Below are positions 12,853-26,595 of a DNA stretch of 64,000 nt, piece by piece. Positions within the stretch are counted from its first letter, which is position 1. The number at the start of each line of letters is the position of its first letter. The notes under the pieces were generated by a model. It was not told the origin of the DNA, did not search any database, and was given only the letters and a program-made list of their open reading frames with translations. The position numbers and the translations under genes were made by a program. The DNA comes from Cryptomeria japonica (taxonomy: Eukaryota > Streptophyta > Pinopsida > Cupressales > Cupressaceae): assembly GCF_030272615.1 (NCBI RefSeq), contig NC_081415.1, positions 603,097,644-603,161,643 on the forward strand. Reading direction: 5' to 3'.

Positions 12853-13054
12853 CACTGTGCTTACCAATAGTGCAGCCGAGTGCCGTCCACTGTGGATAAA
12901 CATAGTGGTGGGCTGGGAGCCACCACCACTGTGGTTACCCACAGTGGGGGACCTGGTGCCATCCACTGTGATTACCCACAGTGGTAGCACCGAGCCATCC
13001 ATTGTGAGTAATCACAGTGAAGGCACGGACGCACCGTCCCCTGTGCTCACAGGG
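12853..13054. repeat. Array of six CACTGTG palindromes
   Basis: Imperfect to perfect 16-22 bp palindromes start at 12853, 12887, 12926, 12963, 12999 and 13039, about 37 bp apart. The clearest pairs CCACTGTG with CACAGTGG. They lie in the GC-rich part of the LTR, downstream of the CCCTAA hairpin in plus-strand order. Confidence 0.7.
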
Positions 13055-13140
13055 TTTTGGCCTTCACTGAACATGGTGATATTATTTTTTTTTATTATAT
13101 TTTTTTTTTGTGTATTTTTTTTTATAATATGTTTTCTCAT

Positions 13141-13240
13141 TTATATATATATATATATATGTGTGTGTATATATATATATATATATATAAGTATATATAT
13201 GTATATATATATATAAGTATATATATGTATATATAAATAT
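13141..13240. repeat. TA/TG/TATG microsatellite
   Basis: Mixed TA, TG and TATG repeats. A second pure TA run lies near 13317-13344. Confidence 0.85.
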
Positions 13241-13312
13241 ATAGGTAGATATATATTTATATCATTTTGCTTAGGAGGTATCTATGTTTCTAGGTTAATG
13301 TATTTTAATGTG

Positions 13313-13350
<38 letters not shown>

Positions 13351-16251
13351 TATTTTTTTTTTATAACATGCAGAAAACTAATAAATGATTTGCAGCATAA
13401 AATGGATGTAGTATACATTATTTATTTTGTCAAAAAAAATAGACTTTAAATTTTGCCCTTATCTTCTTATTTACCAAACTCAAACTAATTATTTCCTTAG
13501 CATATTAGACCTAGTTAGAGGAAAGAAGATGACTATATTGTTTCTTTGCTCTAAGCATTCTGCAACTAAAAATGCATTCTAACAGCAATCTTAAAATATA
13601 ATCCCTTTTGGTAACAAAATAAAACTAAAGCTAAATGTTAATCTTTTTCCTTTGATAAAATAAGCTACTAAAATCTGATTCATTTTTTGCAATAATGAAA
13701 GGACAAATAATAGATTTATTTTATTTGCAGCAGCACAAATAAACAATAGATTTGATTTATTTTCAGCAGCATAAATAAACATAAATAAACATACAATAAC
13801 AGATTTAATTTATTTGCATTTAATTCAAAAGGCCTATATGCTTTCTTTTCTCATTTTCCATAAGATTGCCTACATGAGGAATAAATGAACTTATATTTTT
13901 CTATATGACAAGATTACTAGAAATGTTATTTTGGTGACATTTAGGAACTTGATAAAAGTAGTACACATTTTATTTTGCAAAGGCACATCAATAGGACAAG
14001 GATTTCTTTATAACATATTTATGGTACAATGTAGATAAAAAAATACAAATGGGGTTAAAACCCTACTAGTTTCTTCATTCCAATGAGAGGGAACTTAAAT
14101 AAAAATACATATTTTACTTTGCTTTTGGAAGGATAAATACAACATTGACTCCTCATTTCCTTTTGCTACAATTAAATACAATCTTTTTGAACTGTTTCTG
14201 CAACTTAGAACAACAACTAATCCCTTTATCCTTTCTTTTCCATCCCAAGCAACCTGCAATAAAAATACAACTTGACCATGGAGAACTCACCTCCCAGCCT
14301 AGGCTTACTAGAAGCCACCCCCGAGCTTGGAGAACCAAGCACTAGATGGGTCACAAACAAACAAACAAACACAACAAACAAGGGCAACACTCAACATGCA
14401 TTTTCCCATCCCAAGCTACACTTTCACCACATCTTGTGATGATCTTTCCATAGGTGGAAGTGGACCAAGTACCATTGGGGAGATTGCAAGCCAAATTACA
14501 ACTCAAGCCACCTCATGGCAATACAAAATACAACAAAAGATACATCTCCACACCTTATTGCCCCCAAAGGCACAAATGCAATATTTTCTCCCCTTATGAC
14601 CCCCAAATGCATACACAAGGCTATGCAGCAAGGGTCACAAAGGACACCCTTGAGGTCACTCTCCTTAAGGAGAGCCTCTCACCCAAGGCTGTCATACTTC
14701 TTCCACCTCAAGACCATCCTATTCTCCTAAGAGTAGGAGGCCTTGGACACTCCCAAAACAAGAACACATAAACAAAGAACATGGTAATGAAAACTTACAT
14801 TTTTCTCCTACAACAAATTACATATACACATCTCTTTTCATGTAAGCATTTCTTTCTTACAAAAGCAACATAAACAACATAAACAAAAGAAAGTAAAACC
14901 AACCTTAATCTACCAATAGGTATGTTAGATTTAGTTGGGGATGAGCTGCCCAAATCCACACAAACTTTCCACCAACACTTCACCAAAATTCTATCCTACA
15001 ACTAAATTTCAAAAATTGCATAATCTCCAACAATGGAGAGTGGGTGATTACTCACTAAGTCCCTAATCCTTGCCTAAGAAGGCCTCTCACACACTTCCCA
15101 ACCCCTTGGGTGAGGTGAGAGTTCCCATTGGTTGCTCTTCCCAACCTCTTACATATTACTAAACCTGGAAAGGGAATAGGTGAGTGAGGATGGGGAAGAG
15201 AGTTTGACATCAAAAGGGAAGGTTGTCTATCCTAGGAGGAACCTTCTAAGTTGAATTTTCTCTCACCTTGGGAAAACCACTTTTTGAGGTGACTAAACAG
15301 TCACATGGGAGTAGTCACATGTTTCAAAATACCCCTAACGCATAGGTATACCCTTTGGACCTTTGGAAAATCCCTAAAGCTGACCGTAAGAGTCCATTTG
15401 ACCCCTTAGAAACCCAACTGAAGTTAACCTATGGGTCAAACCTGAGTTGACCACTCCCAAGACTCCCTACCCAAGGCAAATTTGGGACCACACTCATGTG
15501 TTTGAATGGATTTGGTAGAGACAAAACTCCCTCCAAGAGACAAGTCAAAATCAATGACACTAATCAGCACATGTGTCAAGTGACACAATAAAATACAATA
15601 TAAAAATCACACATGGAATTAGTCTCTTGTAGGATTGCACATATACATAAAAATCAATTTTAACACTCAAGCATCATTCACTTCACAAATAAAATACATT
15701 ACAAACGGGGTGTTGTCTCTCCAAATAGACAACCCTTGGCTTAACAAACGTACATTGGTCTAGGTTTGGTTCTCCATATTTATTCCATGGTCACATGGAT
15801 AATTTTCCTGTGCATCTCAATTAACACATTAGTAATTCCAAATAATCACAATTATACATAATTAAATACATAGATTTCATTGCACATCAAACACTCATAC
15901 ATTTGACAATAATAATTCAATATCTCATTCATTCAAATTCGATTCCACATAAGCAATTATCATAATTCTCAAAATTGAACCATTCATAAAATAAGCATCA
16001 TTTTTCTATCCTCAAAATGAAGTCCTGCAATTCCAATAATGACATCCACCATTTCAAAGTAACTCTATTCTACTAACATAAAAAGTTTCATAATCATCAT
16101 GCATAAAATAAAGCATCAATATATGTCAATGTGATCCAAATCATGGAATCATATAGGTTCTAAATCCATAAAGCACAAAATAAAGCATCCATAATAGTCT
16201 CAATATGCAAATAACTGAAAATGTCAAACTGAGTCGGTGTAGGGCCTCACA

Positions 16252-16263
16252 CCCTCCCACTCT
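16252..16263 (-). other. Chromovirus polypurine tract
   Basis: The minus strand reads GAGTGGGAGGG directly before the LTR start TGTGAGG, between the pol stop (16280-16282) and the 3' LTR. Confidence 0.75.
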
Positions 16264-16279
16264 AGGCATGAACTTCCTC

Positions 16280-19200
16280 CTAGAGTTTATAAAAAAGGTG
16301 GGGTTACTGTGATCTCATACGTGTTGCATCCTCCCATTAGGCTATGACCTCATCATAGCAATCCCACTGGACCCTAACCTAGTCCAGCTCTCGACCTCGA
16401 AGGCCTAGTGTCCGGCGTGCCAAAATGCGAATGGGCTCCAAAGCTAGCTACCCATCTGACTCCACCTGCAAGGCATCCCAATCAAGAATATGAGACTCAT
16501 CATAGATATACTTCCTCAAAACTGAAACATGAAACACATCGTGGATGCACGACAAGCTAGGTGGCAATGCTAAAGGGTAGGCAACTGGTCCTATCCTCTC
16601 AAGGATCTCAAATGGTCCTACAAATCGAGGTGCGAGCTTAGAACCCTTTCCATAACAGATTGGACTCTTATGCGGTCACACTCTCAAGAATACTCTGTCT
16701 CCAACCAAGTAGCTACGATCTATCCTCTTTGCATCTGCATATTTCTTCTGTCTATCCTATGCCTCTCTAAGATGCTGCCTAATCAAATCCACCTGCTGCT
16801 CCATATCCCAAACTATCTCAGGACCAATAGCAACTCTATCCTCTATGCGGTCCCAACTCAATGGTGTCTTACAAGGTCTGCCATATAATGCCTGATAGGG
16901 TGGCATCCTGAAGGATGTGTGATGCCCATTGTTATAGGCAAACTCCACTAAGGGAAGGTACTCTTCCCATCTAGTTTGGTGATCCGTGACGTACATGTGA
17001 AGCATATCCTCTAACACCTGATTAACCCTCTCTATCTGGCCATCCATTTCTGGATGATAGGTTGTTCTAAAATTAAGCTTGGTACCCATAGTTGCCTATA
17101 ATGCCTTCCAAAAGGAAGAAGTGAAGAGGGAATTCCTATTGGAAATGATCTTGCATGGAACACCATGAAGTCTGACAATGTCTCACAAAAACACCTGTGC
17201 TACTGCTGGTGTTGTGAAGGTGGTACGAACTGGTGAAAAGTGAGCCACTTTGGTCAACTTGTCAACCGGCACCAAGATGGCATCATGGCAGTGAGATGAC
17301 ATAGGGAGACCAATGATGAAATCCATGGATATAGTATTCCACTTCCACTCTGGTATAGCATGAGATTGGAGCAACCCACCTGGATGACGGTGCTCCACCT
17401 TGACTCTCTGACACTCAAGGCATCGGGCTACCAACTCGGCAATAAGCTGTCACATTCCTAGCCAATGGTATAATTCCCTCAAGTCTGCATGCATCTTCTT
17501 GACCCTGAGATGTGCTGCATAAGGAGCCCTATGAGCCTCTGTGATAATGAACTCCTGCAATCCTCTATAGCATAATAATCCATCGGACTCTAAGGAATAA
17601 TCCACATATTTCCCTTCTAAAGTTTCCTGAGATTGTATAGCCTAGAAAACCTCTAAATACCATCCATCCTCTGGCAACTACTGTATGATCTGATCTCTCA
17701 AATCCGTGCTCATAGACATGGTGTATACCTCGTGATGTCTCCTACTCAAAGCATCTACAACTACGTTTTCTTTCCCTTTGACGTAGTGAATGTCAAAATC
17801 ATACTCACACAAGAATTCCATCCATCTCCTCTGACGTGCATTAAGATTCGGTTGAGTGAATATGTACTGAAGGCTCTGATGGTCTGAGTGTAACTCAAAA
17901 TGATGACCCAATAGGAAATGTCTCCACCTCACAAGTGCATGCACTACTGCTGCAAGCTCAAGGTCATGAGTAGGGTAATTAAGCTCATGAGTCTTGAGTT
18001 TCCTAGACTCAAAAGCTATAGCTCTGCCACTCTACATAAGGACTGCTCCTAAACCCTCTAGGAAAACATCTATGCAAACCATGAAGTCAGCTGAAGGATC
18101 CAGTACTACAAGGATAGGTGCGGTAGTAAGTGCCTTTTTAAGTTCCTGAAAGGCCTTCTCGCACTTCTCTGTCCACTCAAATTTATTCCCTTTGTGCTGA
18201 AGAGAAGTAATAGGATGAGCGACTCTAGAGAATCCCTCAACAAAACGTTGGTAATAACTTGCTAAGCCCATGAAGCTCCTGACCTCTGTCACACTGGTAG
18301 GTGCTGGCCAATCCATAATGGCTCTGATCTTTGATGGGTCTACTGAGATCCCATCACCGGATATAACATGACCAAGGTCCTTGACCTCTGTTCTAAAGAA
18401 CGCACACTTCGACTAACTGCCATACAACTGATTATCCCTCAAACACTGCAAAACCTATCTCAGGTGCTCCTCATGTTCCTCCTCATTTCATGAATATATC
18501 AATATATCATCAAGAAATACAATCACAAAATGATCAAGGAATGTGTGGAATACTCCATTCATGAGACTCATGAAGACTACTGGGGCATTCGTAAGACCGA
18601 ATGGGACCATGGTGAACTCATAGTGGCCATATCTAGTGCAAAACGTGGTCTTGTGGATATCGCTATCCACTATCCTCAACTGATGGTACCCTAACTTTAG
18701 ATCAATCTTGGAAAATACTTTGGCCCCCTGAAGTTGGTCAAATAAATCGTCTATCATGGGCAATGGATATCGATTCTTGATAGTTACTTTGTTCAACTGA
18801 CGGTAATCCATGCATAATCAGAGAGATCCATCCTTCTTCTTCACAAAGATGACTGGTGCACCCCAAGGGGATACACTAGGGTGAATGTGGCCCTTCTCTA
18901 GGAGTTCCTCAAGCTACATCTTGAGCTCATTAAGCTCATTTGTGGTCATCCTATATGGTGCTCTTGAAACTGGTTCGGCTCCTGGAACAAGGTCTATATG
19001 AAAATCGATCTCTCTACGAGGCAGCATACCGGGTAACTTTGAAGGAAATACATCTGAAAATCCCTTAAGGATAGGATGGTCATCAATAGATGGTTCCTTT
19101 TCTTCTTCTTCCTCTCTATCACTAATGGTGATGGCAAATAACTGGCATCCCTTTCGCATGCTCCGCTTAAGCTACATGGCGGAGATCATACGAAGAGACG

Positions 19201-21001
19201 CGGGTCTCTGAATTCTAGTGATCACTATGGGAGAACCATGATCATCCTTACACTCAATCCTTTTCAGGCAACAATCCATCTTGGCTCTGTGGGCATAAAG
19301 CCAATCCATGCCAAGTACGATGCCATATGATCCAAGTGGTGTAACTCTAAGGTCTACTAAGGTAGTGGTATTACCAATCTGAAGCTGACAACCCTTAACC
19401 TTTGATTCCACTGACACTCTAGCCCTTGAAGCTAATTCCACTTCCCAACTGACCTCTTGTCTAATTGCCACTAGCCTGCAACGCTCCACAACCAATGGAG
19501 ATATAAAAGAGTCAGTAGCTCCTGAATCAAATAATATAGATACACTACTACCTCTGATCATACCTGCTACCTCAATAATCATAGCCTAATGCTCTGCCTG
19601 GCAGTTGTCAACTACTGCGAAGACCCTATGGGACTTGCCCATATCTCCAACTATCGGCTCTGATGCTGCCATCCTCTAATTTCCTACCATCTGACCTTGA
19701 GGACACTCTGTCACCATGTGTCCCATGGCTCCACATGTGAAGCAAGTGCAACATGCCTGAAACTGCACTCCCTACGGTCTGGAGAAAGATTGTCCCCCTA
19801 TCCTGCTAGAACCACTATACCCACCTCTGGAGGACTACCGAGTCCTTGTCAGAGGTGTGTAAGGATCCTGAGATCTTTGATCTCTCCTCTGACCCTGTGA
19901 CTGCCACTGCTTGGGCTTTGTGCCCTATTGACTCTACGGAGGCCTTTGCCTCTAGTTTTGCTATGACTGTTGTGGAGGAGGGGGTTTGGAGAACCCTGAT
20001 GTGTGTCTATTGTTACCCTTCCAATGGGGTTTCTGAAACCCGTAAGTCTGTGGTGTAGGGTTACGGTTCTAGAACCGATCCCTCGAGTCCTAGGGTCTGA
20101 CTTGAATCTCCTTGGCTATCAAAGCCTTCTCCACGGCAACCCGAAGGCTCCCTGGAGCAGCCATTCTCACTGGTCTTGCTATGCCGGAGTTCAATCCTCT
20201 GATAAAATGGTTGACAAGAAGCTTCTCATCTTTCAGGTAGTCTACATATGGTAAGAGTTCAAAGAACTTGTTCTCATACTGGGTCACTGAAAGACCCTTT
20301 TGTTGGAGGTCATGAAACTCATCCACCCTAAGTTGTCTGAAATGCTCTGATAAGTACCTCTCCCTGAACCTTTCTGTGAAAATCTCCCAAGTGAGGGTTT
20401 CTATCGCTAAGCCATACTTATATTCTTCCTGTCTCCACTAGGTGGAGGTTGTTCCTTGCAATAGGTGAACCGGCTGCACGTGTTTTTAGATTGCTCTCAT
20501 AAGAGCGCAAGGCAAAGCACCTATCTAGGCTTAAAAGCCATGCCTTTGCTTCTACCCCATCGGTAGATCCCCCAAAAGACGGTGGCTGAAGATGCATAAC
20601 CTCTCTGATTAGATCCCCTGGATCCTGACGTGCCCTCTCAATATAACTGGTGCTACAACTAGAGGTGGTGCTGGTAGGTGAACGATCTCGGGCTCATGAC
20701 TAGCTTGAATCTCTACAGGATTAGGAGGTAGACTCCTACTCCATTCCCATTCTACTGTTCTATGGCTTCCTGAGTTCTGGTTCTCAACATTCTGATCTAC
20801 TGCCGGAAGCCTATCCTGAACTATGCCAATCAGGTTCTGTAGAGCTACCAAGATGTCTCGGTTTGGGTCAACTGATCATTTGGGAGGGGCTTCTGGGTTC
20901 ACTTCCAAAACCGATTCCTCCCTAATGACCTCTTCGCGTGCCATGCGTTCATGCCTAGGGCCTCTACCATGTTTGCGAGTTTGTCGCATAGTTGGAGGCA
21001 T
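16280..21001 (-). pseudogene. Chromovirus gag-pol polyprotein, about 1570 codons, many stops
   Basis: The Met at 21001 (MPPTMRQTRKHGRG) opens one frame kept almost to 16280, apart from two compensating indels in gag (about 20450-20600). Domains in order: gag core (about 20326-20090); CCHC knuckle CFTCGAMGHMVTEC (19703-19744); protease LFDSGATDSF (near 19520); RT ending in FLDD (near 18510); RNase H (about 18100-17750, ALSRR end); integrase with HHCC (CLEC at about 17400), MDF, and GQIERVN; then LRKYIYD and a chromodomain-like tail (about 16445-16290, EPIRIL...WEDATRMRSQ). About thirty stops interrupt it, mostly UAG, including 16757, 17678, 18032, 18914, 19172 and 20090; UGA occurs at 17183 and 18488. 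The second catalytic Asp of integrase appears as Asn (SNRNS). Not functional. Confidence 0.93.
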
Positions 21002-21158
21002 CCTTTTTAAGAAAATAAAATAAAATGAAATCAATAATTATTTTTGGAGAAATATTTTAGCTAATTAAAAATAAATATAATAAAAAAAAATGAATATAAT
21101 TTAATTAATTAAATAATTATAGTGAAACGTAATGGAGTAAGGTTCCTAGTGTTGGTAA

Positions 21159-21174
21159 CCTTGCTCTGATACCA
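21159..21174 (-). other. Chromovirus primer-binding site
   Basis: The minus strand reads TGGTATCAGAGCAAGG, a 16-nt complement to initiator tRNA-Met, 3 bp from the 5' LTR. Confidence 0.88.
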
Positions 21175-22051
21175 AAATGTCATACCCAAACTTTTGGGCA
21201 CAAACGAAATAAATTTTTTTTTTTTTTTTAATACTTAACTTAGTACAACTAACCTAATTAAAATAATGCAATCTAGTTTGGTCTTAACTATGTTTTGAAT
21301 GAATCAAACAATTAAATTAATTGGGTGATAAAATTATCTAAGTTATAAGTGAGCTAATATTTCTCCACAAGAGTTATCACTAATCTTCCACTAATAATTT
21401 ATTAAACTCTCTTAGCCAATAACCTCAAACTTAATATATAATCTCTAAAATTAATTGTCCAATCATCTCTTATTTTTCTTTAATTACCTAGGGACTAACA
21501 AATTAATCCTTAACTTATTTTAACAATAAGAATAATATATCTAACACTTGACTAGAGGGTCAAATTAAACCCATAATAACATTTGTGCCATAAAATTATT
21601 TTAATAAAGGCCAAGATAATTTAACTTCTAAAGCTTCCTAATGCAAGGGTAATAATTAATATTTCTCCCTAGACTTGACTCAAAAATGAATGTAAATCTA
21701 GCTCAAAAAAAAACCAAAAGAAAACTCTACTTAATAACAATAAACCTTCACTAATGGGAACTTAAATCAATAAAAATCACAAACTTATAAACCTAACATG
21801 TATATGCAGTTAATACACCAAAAGGGGTTTATAAATAAATATATATATATAAATATATATATATGTAGAAAAGTGAGGTTAAAAAATCTTTATCACTTAA
21901 TTTGCAAGGTCTTATGGGGATACCCTAGTTAAATTTCAAATAGGGTTTTCCCCCCCTTTTTATTTCCCCATTTCCCCTTTTTTTTTAATTTATTTATACA
22001 AAACCCCTACACACACCTTTATTCTAAAATAAGACACTTGTTAAGAGTTTT

Positions 22052-22078
22052 GCCCTAACCCAAAAATTGGGTTAGGGC
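22052..22078. repeat. CCCTAA-type hairpin in chromovirus LTR, copy 3
   Basis: Same 12-bp stem and 3-nt loop as 12635-12661. Confidence 0.75.
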
Positions 22079-22271
22079 TTTTTTTTGTGTGTGTGTGTTT
22101 CATATTATATATATTTTTTGTGTTGAAGAGCTGTGTGTGTGTGTGTGCAGGATGAGAGGCGGCGGCCATGGAGTCCCCGAAGGGTGGCGATCGAAAGAGA
22201 GATGAGGACAAGTGGAAAAAAATGGCGGCGAAAAGGTGAATGGTAGCGGGCGGGGGTTTCCCCCGGGCATC

Positions 22272-22457
22272 ACTGTGCTTACCCATAGTGCGACCGAGTG
22301 CCGTCTACTTTGGATAAACACAGTGGCGGGCCAAGAGCCACCACCACAGTGGGGGACCTGGTGCCGTCCACTATGGTTACCCACAGTGGCGATGCCAAGC
22401 CGTCCAGTGTGAGTAATCACAGTGAAGGCACGACCGCGCCGTCCCCTGTGCTCACAG
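22272..22457. repeat. Palindrome array, 5' LTR copy
   Basis: Equivalent of 12853-13054 with one unit partly deleted (near 22340). The CCACTATGG/CCCACAGTGG unit and the closing CCCTGTG-CT-CACAGGG hairpin remain. Confidence 0.65.
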
Positions 22458-22664
22458 GGGTTCGGCCTTCATCAAACATGGTGATATTATTTTTTTTTAT
22501 TATATTTTTTTTTTGTGTATTTTTTTTTTATAATATGTTTTCTCATTTATATATATATATATATAAAAGTATATATATGTATATATAAATATATAGGTAG
22601 ATATATATTTACATCATTTTTCTTAAGAGCTATTTAAGTTTCCAGGTTAATGTATTTTAATGTG

Positions 22665-22797
<133 letters not shown>

Positions 22798-24436
22798 TTT
22801 TTATAACATGCAGAAAACTAATAAATGATTTGCAGCATAAAATAGATGTAGTATGCATTATTTAGTTTGTCAAAAAATAAAAACTTTAAATTTTGCCCTT
22901 ATCTTCTTATTTACCAAACTCAAACTAATTATTTCCTTAGCATATTAGACCTAGTTAGAGGAAAGAAGATGACTATATTGTTTCTTTGCTTTAAGCATTC
23001 TGCAACTATAAATGCATTCTAACAGCAATCTTAAAATATAATCCCTTTTGGTAACAAAATAAAACTAAAGCTAAATGCGAATCTTTTTCCTTTGATAAAA
23101 TAAGCTACTAAAATAAGATTCATTTTCTGCAATAATGAAAGGACAAATAACAGATTTATTTTATTTGCAGCAGCACAAATAAACAACAGATTTGATTTAT
23201 TTTCAGCAGCATAAATAAACATCAATAAACATACAATAATAGATTTAATTTATTTGCATTTAATTCTAAAGGCCTATATGCTTGCTTTTCTCATTTTCCA
23301 TAAGATTGCCTACATGAGGAATAAATGAACTTATATATTTCTATATGACAAGATTACTACAAATGTTATTTTGGTGACATGTAGGAACTTGATAAAAGTA
23401 GTACACATTTTATTTTGCAAAGGAACATCAATAGGACAAGGATTTCTTTATAACATATTTATGGTACAATGTAGATAAAAAAATGCAAATGGGGTTAAAA
23501 CCCTACAAGTTTCTTCATTCCAATGAGAGGGAACTTAAATAAAAATACATATTTTACTTTGCTTTTGGAAGGATAAATACAACATTGACTCCTCATTTCT
23601 TTTTGCAACAATTAAATACAATCTTTTTGAACTATTTCTACAACTTAGAATAGAAACTAATCCCTTTATCCTTTCTTTTCCATCCCAGGCAACCTGCAAT
23701 AAATATACAACTTGACCATGGAGAGCTCACCTCCCAGCCTAGGCTTACTAGAAGCCACCCCCGAGCTTGGAGAACCAAGCACTAGATAGGTCACAAACAA
23801 ACAAACAAACACAACAAACAAGGGCAAGCACTCAATATGTATTTTCCCATCCCAAGCTACACTTTCACCACATCTTGTGATGATCTTTCCAGGGGTGGAA
23901 GTGGACCAAGTACCATTGGGGAGATTGCAAGCCAAATTACAACTCAAGCCACCTCATGGCAATACAAAATACAACAAAAGATACATCTCCACACCTAATG
24001 CCCCCTGTAGCATTGGAATTAGGAATCATTAAAACATAAGTAGATCAATCAAAACACAAGACATGATAACTCAATCATAAGATTATTCATTGCAAATGAA
24101 CCTAATTCTAAGCACACTCAATAGAGGTATGAAAACAAAGCATTCAAAATGAAAATTATGCAAACCAGATGTAGAATTGAATACTCCTTCCATGTGGCTC
24201 CATTGTTGTTCTTTCCTCTTCAATGGGTTTGTGGATCTCACCTACAAGTGCACACACAATTGAAAGCAAGATTGATGAAAAGCTCAAGAGTACTAGAAGC
24301 GTAAGTTCGATAGTTTGATTAGGGATTCGAATTAGGTTTGATTGAAAATCATCCAATTTATAGAGAAATTGGAGAAATGGACAAATTAGCATGATAGTGA
24401 TTCGAATAGAAATTCAAATCAATAATAGCAAAATTA

Positions 24437-24608
24437 TGACATTTCTATGACAAATTGCTATGCAAGGCTTATGACAATTCATGACAAATTTCTATGTCAA
24501 GAATTTATGACATTTTATGACATTTTATGACAAATTCTATGACAAATTTCTATGTCAAGAATTTATGACAATTTATGACAAATTCTATGACAAATTTCTA
24601 TGTCATTG
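24437..24608. repeat. ATGACAAATT tandem repeats
   Basis: Irregular repeats of ATGACAAATTTCTATGTCA with spacers GAATTTATGACAATT, about 45-70 bp per higher-order unit. Confidence 0.75.
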
Positions 24609-25021
24609 CCATAAATTTAGGAAAGAAATAGGAGGAAATTGAATTTAAGAATTAAGAAATTAGGAAATTAGAGAATTAGTGAATTAATCAATAATTTTTC
24701 ATTTATTAATTAATTCACTCACAAAGAGGAATAATTAGCCAATTAAATGAATATTTAATTGTAATGAGAAAACTTAGGATAAATAAATAATTTATTAATC
24801 CTAAAGGAAGAAATGAAGCACAAGGTTAAATGATTAAATCATGAAACCCTAGAAGGTGAATTAGCAATGCGAGGATGACAGTTAGGTCCTGATTGAAGAT
24901 AATTAATGTCGATCATGATTTTGAATTGATAAATGACCAATGCGATAAATGATTTAATTGAGAAATGCGCCAATTGACAAGGAACAATGACAAATTGATC
25001 CAAATTGACATAATTGAGACA

Positions 25022-25400
25022 GACAACGATTGATGACAAATCGGTCGCAAAATGACAAGATTGACAAAAGGACAAGAATCGATGACAAAATAGATTGCAA
25101 GACGATAAGATTGAAAATGACCACGATCGATGACAAATCGATCGCAAAATGACAAGATTGAACAAGACAACGATCGATGACAAATCGATCGCATGATGAC
25201 AAGATTGAAGGATTGATGATAAATCGACAAGATTGATAAGAGGACAACGATCGATGACAAATCGATCGCAAGATTGACAGGATTGATAAGAGGACAAAAC
25301 CCTAATTAGGATTGACGATGTCCAAAATGATGAGACTGATGATAAAATTGATAAGAGGACAAAACCCTAATTAGGATTGACGATGTCCAAAATGATGACA
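25022..25400. repeat. ATCGATC-containing tandem repeat, about 48-bp unit
   Basis: At least five units built on ACGATCGATGACAAATCGAT plus ATGACAAGATTGA, from 25022 to about 25290. Two 65-bp units beginning GACAAAACCCTAATTAGGAT follow. Because the unit is a multiple of three, open frames appear in all three minus phases (Ser/Cys/Ile/Arg-rich); these are not genes. Confidence 0.85.
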
Positions 25401-25650
25401 AATTAGCATGCATATTGACACAATAGGATAAGATCGATCCAAATCATGACTGGATAGTGTTGTCGACAAGACCAAATTCGAGGACGAGATGATTGAAGAA
25501 TATAGAAGAATGACTCGACGTTCGCAAATAATAAAGACCAAGTGCGTGACATAGGAGAAATGTTAATGCGATGCAAAAACCTAAAATGAGGTAATGTGCA
25601 ATTGTTAAAGTATGACCTCGCAAGCGTTTGACCATTTTTGGGTGTCTACA

Positions 25651-26595
25651 CCCCCTGTTGTCCTCAAAATCTGATTCCCTTCAATGTCCTTAGAATAATA
25701 TGATCTAAACTGGGTGTAGAGGAGACATCAAAGATAAGGAAATTCCAGAGACAACATATGACAAGGTTTGATTAGACCTTCTACACTTCGGGGTTCCTTG
25801 GAGCCCAGGTGGGTATACCTTTGTGAATTAACTTCACACTTTTAAAACAATAAACCCACAGCAAACCAGTCCAGAAAACCAGTGGATTTGTTCACCTTGA
25901 AATCAACTGAAAACAAAGAATGGAAACTATACTTAACTTCAGCATTTTGATCAACAAAGTATGCAATAAACAACCTCGATTAATACCAGTGCCTTATCCA
26001 AGGTTACAGAGTCATCTAAACTCAAATAAAACCCCTGAAACAATATATCTTTATGCTTCCCGTCAGCTTGGTTTCCACTTAATCCTTATATATTCCTGAC
26101 ACATACAAGAATTCAATCATTCCAGACTAAGCTATGGTCCTAAAAATTCAAAGTTTCCTTCCAAAGAATTTACTGGTATAAGTGATCCCGCATATTTAGT
26201 TTCCCTCATAAAGAAAAAAGCTAACAAACACTTATACTGAGATTACTTTGCAATTCCATTCAAACTAAACAACCCTAGATTATTCAGAATAAAGACAGTA
26301 AATAAATTTGTGAACAAACTTGAAGACAACACAAATCTTTATTCAAAACCGATGGCCTGTATATTGATATTCATTTCAATAAATATTACAAGAAATTCTG
26401 ATTCTCCATTTAAACTTTGGAAAAGCTCAGATAAATTTCTGCAGCGTTTTCTTACAAAAATTTTGTGATCCCCTTCTCTCTAGTCCTGGTATCCATTTAT
26501 AACAACATGGATTCACAAAGCTTTGGACTTCTCAAGGAGAGTTAGTTACAATTATTTCAAAAATTGAAGAGATTACAATTTTTACGTAAAAGCAG
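25651..26595. other. F 3' untranslated region
   Basis: About 0.95 kb between the end of the long frame and the LTR-like block. I see no coding motif or RNA gene; AT-rich without strong repeats. Confidence 0.5.

Larger units (their letters stand above)
11731..16251 (-). repeat. Chromovirus 3' LTR (4521 bp)
   Basis: Begins TGTCATGCCCAAAC and ends GGCCTCACA. Contents from left to right: AT-rich segment, TA array, CCCTAA hairpin (12635), GC-rich block with a palindrome array (12853-13054), TA/TG arrays, then a long moderately AT-rich part shared with the solo LTR from about 5270 onward. No coding frame here is credible. Confidence 0.9.
24006..25650 (-). repeat. Putative 3' LTR of F
   Basis: In minus-strand orientation it starts TGTAGACACCCAAAAATGG and ends CCAATGCTACA, with perfect TGTAG/CTACA ends. 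The adjoining 25651-25660 reads as a PPT (AACAGGGGG on the minus strand). It contains two internal tandem-repeat blocks. CCCCC lies on both sides of this block, so it alone would also satisfy the rule for a solo LTR. Confidence 0.65.

Noticed and set aside
12853-13054. Tandem tRNA-like or CRISPR-like hairpins
   Set aside because: Stems of 7-8 bp with loops of about 5 nt and no cloverleaf or conserved tRNA boxes.
16280-21001. Recoded genome in which UAG is read as Gln
   Set aside because: UGA stops, catalytic residue losses and indels accompany the UAGs, and sister copies have CAG at the same sites. Methyl-cytosine decay explains it better. Amber readthrough is left open only for F.
24839-25297. 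Three overlapping minus-strand frames rich in Ser, Cys and Arg
   Set aside because: They arise from a tandem repeat whose unit length is close to a multiple of three; no phase is preferred.
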